From contig JAFYUI010000006.1 of NCBI GenBank assembly GCA_017549565.1, positions 1 through 64,000 of the forward strand: 64,000 bases of DNA, in the 5' to 3' direction. The notes beneath the pieces were generated by a model, which was given only the letters and a program-made list of their open reading frames with translations, was not told the DNA's origin and did no database searches. This document shows, piece by piece, positions 60,218 to 64,000 of the stretch. Position numbers and translations under genes: made by a program. Source of the stretch: Clostridia bacterium. GTDB lineage: Bacteria; Bacillota; Clostridia; Oscillospirales; Acutalibacteraceae. Within the stretch, counting starts at the first letter, position 1. Each line of letters begins with the position of its first letter.

Positions 60218-61888
60218 ATGGATATCTACGAAATGAGAAAAGCGTTAAAAACCCAAACAATTTATGACCTACCTTTAAGGGTTACATACTATGCCCGTGT
60301 ATCAACTGAAAAGATTGAACAGTTAAACTCACTTGAAAATCAGGTTAGTTATTATGAAGATAAAATCAAATCTAATAGTTTTTGGACTTTTGTAGATGGC
60401 TATGTTGATGAGGGTATCACAGGCATAACTACAAAAAAGCGTGAGAATTTCAACCGAATGATTGACGATGCTAAAGACGGCAAATTCGACTTAATTCTAA
60501 CAAAGGAAATTTCACGATTTGCACGTAACACTGTCGATTCAATCGAATATACCCGTGCTTTATTGAGTTATGGTGTTCCCGTTTATTTTGAAAGTGATAA
60601 TATCAAAACTTATGATGAGGATTCTGAATTCCGTCTAACTCTTATGGCGTCAATGGCGCAAGACGAATTAAGACGACTATCTTCACGTGTAAGATTCGGT
60701 CACGAACAGGCAATTAAAAATAATGTAGTTTTAGGCAATAGCAATATTTTCGGCTACAAAAAAGAAAATAAACGCTTGGTAATAGATGAAGAACAAGCAG
60801 TATTTGTGCGAAAATTATTTGAAATGTATGCTACCGACAAATACTCAATGAAAGAGTTAGAAAATCATTTTTGGGACAATGGATATAGAAACACTAGAGG
60901 CAACAAAATCGCTCACTCAACAATGGCGGGCATAATCTCAAACCCCAAATATAAAGGTTACTATGTGGGCAACAAGGTAAAAGTCATTGATATGTTTACC
61001 AAAAAGCAAAAATTCCTCCCCCCTGAAGAATGGGTTATGTTCAAAGATGAAACGGGTGAAATTGTTCCTGCTATCGTTGATGAGGAACTTTGGGAAAAAG
61101 CAAATCAAATTCTACAGCGTAGAAGTGATGACGTTAAAAAACGAAAAGGCGTTTCTAATCACGCTAATTTGCTTACAGGAAAACTATTTTGTTCCGATTG
61201 CGGTGTACCATATTACCGCCGAGAATCTAAAAGCAAAGACGGAACTGTAAATAGCAAATGGGTGTGTTCAGGAAAAATCAATAATGGTCGTGAATCTTGC
61301 GATTCTTTACCGATTTATGAATCCGAAATTATACCCGTAATTTTTGAAGTGTTCAAAGATACGAGCGAAACTGCAAAATCAATGATTGACGAATATGAAA
61401 AAATGTATGCTTCTCTTTCTTCTGACAAGAACACCGCTAAACAAATAAAGCGTCTTGAATCTCAAGTTAAAGATATGGAAGAAAGAAAATTTGCCTTGCT
61501 CGGTCAATTTGCAAAAGGCAATATTACCGAAATGAATTATAAAACGCTTACAGAAAAGTGTGATGAGGAAATCGCAAACGCCAATGAACTTTTAACCGAA
61601 TTGAAGCAAGAGCAACAGTCAAACGAAGCTTTTCGTAAAACAATTAGTACGATCCGCGCAACCTTGAAAAAGGCTGAAAAGGAAGTAGCAAGTGGAACTA
61701 TTACAAAAGAATTTGTCGATAGTTTCATTGATAAGATTATCGTAACCCCCGAAAAAAACAACACCATAAAACTTGATATTCGCATTTTTACAGGCAAAAC
61801 AACGACTGCCTATATAGAAAAATTAAAAAGTCGTATGGGTCAAACGAGTAAGAAAATGATCGAATCTTACGAAAACAGCATGAAATAA
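60218..61888 (+). CDS. Large serine recombinase (transposon/IME integrase)
   Basis: 556 residues. N-terminal resolvase domain with catalytic Ser29 in YYARVSTEKIEQ, and LILTKEISRFARN and SSRVRFGHEQAI; recombinase domain (~170-290, GFGYKKEN-like FGYKKENKRLVID); zinc ribbon with CSDCGVPYYRRE and WVCSGKINNGRESC; C-terminal coiled coil (~390-480). It integrates or excises circular DNA at att sites, as in TndX/TnpX and Clostridia IMEs. AAGGAGAG precedes the ATG. It is the likely integrase of the element holding the relaxase. Confidence 0.93.
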   Translation: MDIYEMRKALKTQTIYDLPLRVTYYARVSTEKIEQLNSLENQVSYYEDKIKSNSFWTFVDGYVDEGITGITTKKRENFNRMIDDAKDGKFDLILTKEISRFARNTVDSIEYTRALLSYGVPVYFESDNIKTYDEDSEFRLTLMASMAQDELRRLSSRVRFGHEQAIKNNVVLGNSNIFGYKKENKRLVIDEEQAVFVRKLFEMYATDKYSMKELENHFWDNGYRNTRGNKIAHSTMAGIISNPKYKGYYVGNKVKVIDMFTKKQKFLPPEEWVMFKDETGEIVPAIVDEELWEKANQILQRRSDDVKKRKGVSNHANLLTGKLFCSDCGVPYYRRESKSKDGTVNSKWVCSGKINNGRESCDSLPIYESEIIPVIFEVFKDTSETAKSMIDEYEKMYASLSSDKNTAKQIKRLESQVKDMEERKFALLGQFAKGNITEMNYKTLTEKCDEEIANANELLTELKQEQQSNEAFRKTISTIRATLKKAEKEVASGTITKEFVDSFIDKIIVTPEKNNTIKLDIRIFTGKTTTAYIEKLKSRMGQTSKKMIESYENSMK

Positions 61889-61910
61889 TTCGTTATAAAC
61901 GATTCATTTA

Positions 61911-61942
61911 AAAACAGCCTTAGAATTTTCTAAGGCTGTTTT
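61911..61942 (+). terminator. Bidirectional intrinsic terminator
   Basis: Perfect 15-bp stem AAAACAGCCTTAGAA / TTCTAAGGCTGTTTT, loop TT; between the recombinase and the convergent exporter genes. Confidence 0.92.
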
Positions 61943-61946
61943 CCTT

Positions 61947-62402
61947 TTATAATAGACCGGTTTTTTGTTTGATTATTTTGTGTATTATTCTTGTTATTGT
62001 CGAAGAAAGAATAATTCCAAGTGCCAAGGCGGCGGCTAATTGTAAAGTATATACACCTTTTTGCAAAAATGTTGTCATATTACCCTGAAAAGCATATGCC
62101 ATTGTGTAATAAAGCGAGCCACCGGGAATTAGGGGAACCAACGCAGTTGTAATAAAGGTTGTTGTCGGCGATTTTAATAATATTGCCATTATTTCAGAAT
62201 AGGCAGAAAGTGCACAGGCAACAATAAAATAATTTATTGGTTCGTTACTGATGAATCTGCTTAATATTACAAATAAAAGCCACGAAATCAAACCACCGAT
62301 TGAAACCGCAACAAATCGTTTTCCTCTAATATTAAACAATACAGCAAAGCCCATTGAGCCAACAAAGCCCGATAAAATTTGAATGATTTCTGTCGATGTC
62401 AT
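61947..62402 (-). CDS. ThrE-type exporter, small subunit
   Basis: 151 residues, about five membrane helices, matching the ThrE_2 (DUF3815) half of split threonine/serine exporters: FVGSMGFAVLFNIRGKRF near the start and ALVPLIPGGSLYYTMAYAF in the middle. It overlaps the larger subunit gene by 4 bp. The two halves are fused in actinobacterial ThrE. Exported amino acid is not determined. Confidence 0.88.
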   Translation of the reverse strand: MTSTEIIQILSGFVGSMGFAVLFNIRGKRFVAVSIGGLISWLLFVILSRFISNEPINYFIVACALSAYSEIMAILLKSPTTTFITTALVPLIPGGSLYYTMAYAFQGNMTTFLQKGVYTLQLAAALALGIILSSTITRIIHKIIKQKTGLL

Positions 62403-63151
62403 AGTGCAAATCCCCCCAAAAAAGCAACCAAGAAATACCCTGCCGCAATTGAAAGTGCAATCAAAGCTGCTTCAATTAACCTTAAAAGGCCAGAAATGCT
62501 GTCACCCGTAAATAAATCACGCAATGCATTAGTTAAACCAATACCCGGAATTAAGGACATTATATTTCCTATAATAATCATATCTACAGAACTTATCCAT
62601 CCTATTTTAACCGCAACAAACGCCAACGAAGTTGCTATGGTAGCGGCTAAAAATTTATCGAAAATTTTGCTTTTGGTAACCTTGCTACAAAAATAAATGC
62701 CAAGTCTTACAATTGCACCCACAAAGAAAGAAATTGCCGCTTCGGTCAAATTTCCGCCAAAAAACAATGTAAATGCACAAGCAATAACTGCGAAGCTTAC
62801 AAATTCTGATAAAACCGAATTTTTCTTACAGTGAATTGCCTCGTTAAACCTTTCTTCAATTTCTTGTTCGGTTATACCTTTTTGGCAAATTTTCCTTGAC
62901 AAATCATTTAACAAATGCAATTTTTCAAAATTAGAACTTGAATTCATCACTCTTCGAGTTTGTGTATATGTTTCGCCATTTGGCGTATGAATAGTTACAA
63001 CCATACTGCTGGTAATGATAAAAACATCGGTCCTAACTGCACCAAATGCACGACACATACGTGTTATGCTTTCTTCAACACGGTGTACTTCGGCGCCCGA
63101 AATCAACATTTGTTCACCAATATTTATGGCATAATTAAACAACTTAATCAT
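62399..63151 (-). CDS. ThrE-type exporter, large subunit (DUF1212)
   Basis: 250 residues from ATG 63151 (AAGGAT site). An N-terminal cytoplasmic hydrolase-like part with GEQMLISGAEVHRVEESI, then about five membrane helices with SLIPGIGLTNALRDLFTGD. This is the ThrE/YjjP half of the split exporter. Expected to export threonine/serine or related acids. The two genes form a unit. Confidence 0.9.
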   Translation of the reverse strand: MIKLFNYAINIGEQMLISGAEVHRVEESITRMCRAFGAVRTDVFIITSSMVVTIHTPNGETYTQTRRVMNSSSNFEKLHLLNDLSRKICQKGITEQEIEERFNEAIHCKKNSVLSEFVSFAVIACAFTLFFGGNLTEAAISFFVGAIVRLGIYFCSKVTKSKIFDKFLAATIATSLAFVAVKIGWISSVDMIIIGNIMSLIPGIGLTNALRDLFTGDSISGLLRLIEAALIALSIAAGYFLVAFLGGFAL

Positions 63152-63183
63152 TACAAAATCCTTCTTACAACAAAACACACCGA

Positions 63184-63217
63184 CCTTAAGCAGAAATTTA
63201 ATTGTTTCTGCTTAAGG
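63184..63217 (-). terminator. Hairpin downstream of lacZ-type gene
   Basis: Perfect 13-bp stem CCTTAAGCAGAAA / TTTCTGCTTAAGG with an 8-nt loop. It lacks a T run on the minus strand, so it is either a weak terminator or an RNA 3' end stabiliser. Confidence 0.6.
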
Positions 63218-63232
63218 CGGGTTAAAATTCCT

Positions 63233-64000
63233 TTAATTCAAGACAATAGAAAAACTAAAGTCAATTTCTTTATCATTTAATTTATATTCGTCTGCAAGGC
63301 CCGGGCCACATGCAGCAGAGCCCATACCGGTAACCTTGTAATCAATTCTCAAATGTGTTTTCCCATCTGTTTTTAATTCATCAACATGCTCGGCAATTAA
63401 CAAAGCATTTGTAGAATATTTTGAAACATTAAATTCAAATTCTTTGTCAGATACAAATGTTAAATCGCCAATTTTAAGCATTTTTGCGAAATTATGATTT
63501 CCGTGCTCCTGCGGGCGAACATAGTTTACATATTCGTTTTCAGTATTGCTTTGATATAAGCCAACCTTAGAAGCATGACAAAGGTCGCAATAGCTTTCAT
63601 ACGGGCCATTTGCAAAATAAGTAAACTCGTTTGTAGTTTCAGGTAAAGCAATTTCATACCCGAGTCTTGGCAAGAAAAATGCATCTTCACGAACCTTGCC
63701 GTTAACATTAAAATCAATCTTGCCATTTTCATAGATTGCAATTGTTTGACAATATTTAAAATACGGCACACGCGATACACCGGCAAGAGAGCAATTTGCG
63801 ACTATTTTGCCATCAATAATTTGACAATCATAAACCTTAGTAAATTGGCAATCAATATTTTCACCCTGCCAAATATTCACCCTTGCCCAACGCACATTAA
63901 AGCCCTTGTCGTTGTCGGTTGGTGCACGGTAAGATGTAATATCAAAACCGTCAACAATTTGTTCTTTGCCATTAACCTTAATGCTTGTAAATTTACCGTA
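63233..64000 (-). CDS. Beta-galactosidase, LacZ type (C-terminal part)
   Basis: 255 C-terminal residues; the gene continues past the right edge. It shows SYRAPTDNDKGFNVRW, then the domain-5 small chain (Bgal_small_N): NGPYESYCDLCHASKVGLY, VRPQEHGNHNFAKML and the final GMGSAACGPGLADEYKL. These correspond to the conserved end of GH2 LacZ (GP-E-Y-D, HPQE-GN). The catalytic barrel is outside the window, so activity cannot be judged. Confidence 0.92.
   Translation of the reverse strand, partial: YGKFTSIKVNGKEQIVDGFDITSYRAPTDNDKGFNVRWARVNIWQGENIDCQFTKVYDCQIIDGKIVANCSLAGVSRVPYFKYCQTIAIYENGKIDFNVNGKVREDAFFLPRLGYEIALPETTNEFTYFANGPYESYCDLCHASKVGLYQSNTENEYVNYVRPQEHGNHNFAKMLKIGDLTFVSDKEFEFNVSKYSTNALLIAEHVDELKTDGKTHLRIDYKVTGMGSAACGPGLADEYKLNDKEIDFSFSIVLN

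Noticed and set aside
1..64000. CRISPR arrays, insertion-sequence transposases, rRNA genes, prophage structural genes
   Set aside because: No regularly spaced repeats, no DDE transposase or phage head/tail proteins, and no rRNA sequence were recognised.

Overview
The window looks like a chromosomal segment of a low-GC, anaerobic, endospore-forming Clostridia, most like an uncultured gut Ruminococcaceae/Oscillospiraceae-type organism. This rests on the cotJ spore-coat genes, an alpha/beta-type SASP gene, an NAD-linked [FeFe] hydrogenase operon, a sodium-pumping decarboxylase cluster, the Firmicutes queA-tgt-yajC order, and several glycan-degradation genes. Promoters are near-consensus sigma-A boxes (TTGACA-17-TATAAT type), ribosome binding sites are strong AGGAGG-like sequences, and intrinsic terminators are abundant and mostly perfect.

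Layout. 1-708 (minus): end of a cotJABC spore-coat operon. 922-4325 (plus): split sodium-pump decarboxylase (gamma, free biotin carrier, beta, alpha). 4369-9793 (minus): an M14 peptidase, a membrane-anchored protein of unknown function next to a GT2-GtrA-phosphodiester glycosidase fusion, and PRPP synthetase. 10033-14318 (plus): thyX, tmk, DJ-1/PfpI, mltG and a U32 peptidase in one tightly packed run. 14361-19551 (plus): a penicillin-binding protein, alaS, a HIT protein and a phosphoribosyltransferase. 19591-27063 (mostly minus): maf, a DUF975 membrane protein, pcrA, TIGR04086, yajC, tgt and queA, with a divergent DivIVA-like coiled-coil gene. 27212-29971 (plus): asd-dapA-dapB for diaminopimelate/lysine, where dapA has no ATG/GTG/TTG start in the right place and appears to start at ACG.

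30319-38511 (minus) is a ten-gene hydrogenase operon. It encodes a NuoE/NuoF/HydA-type [FeFe] hydrogenase and, embedded in the middle, a presumed signalling block: a divergent H-cluster protein resembling sensory hydrogenases, two DRTGG proteins, a PHP phosphoesterase and two GHKL/RsbW-type ATPases. 38717-40195 is a peptide-type solute-binding lipoprotein. 40380-40455 is tRNA-Pro(UGG), whose 3' end is repeated 202 bp downstream. 40792-51014 is a complete glucuronide utilisation locus: kdgK, kdgA, uxaC, an SDR mannonate oxidoreductase, uxuA and an AraC regulator on the minus strand, with a divergent GPH permease and a GH2 beta-glucuronidase-type enzyme. 51093-55733 holds an alkyltransferase, a lipase-like hydrolase, a 53-residue small protein, mscL and a hexosamine block (nagB, sugar nucleotidyltransferase, hexosamine-1-kinase-like).

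56238-61888 contains an apparent integrative mobilizable element: a zinc-ribbon membrane protein, a candidate oriT, a MobV relaxase, a ~1-kb non-coding stretch with many hairpins, a small conserved ORF and a large serine recombinase. The hairpins of the non-coding stretch fold better on the minus strand; it is the best candidate here for an undescribed structured RNA. The window ends with a ThrE-type exporter pair and the 3' part of a lacZ-type beta-galactosidase gene, both minus strand.
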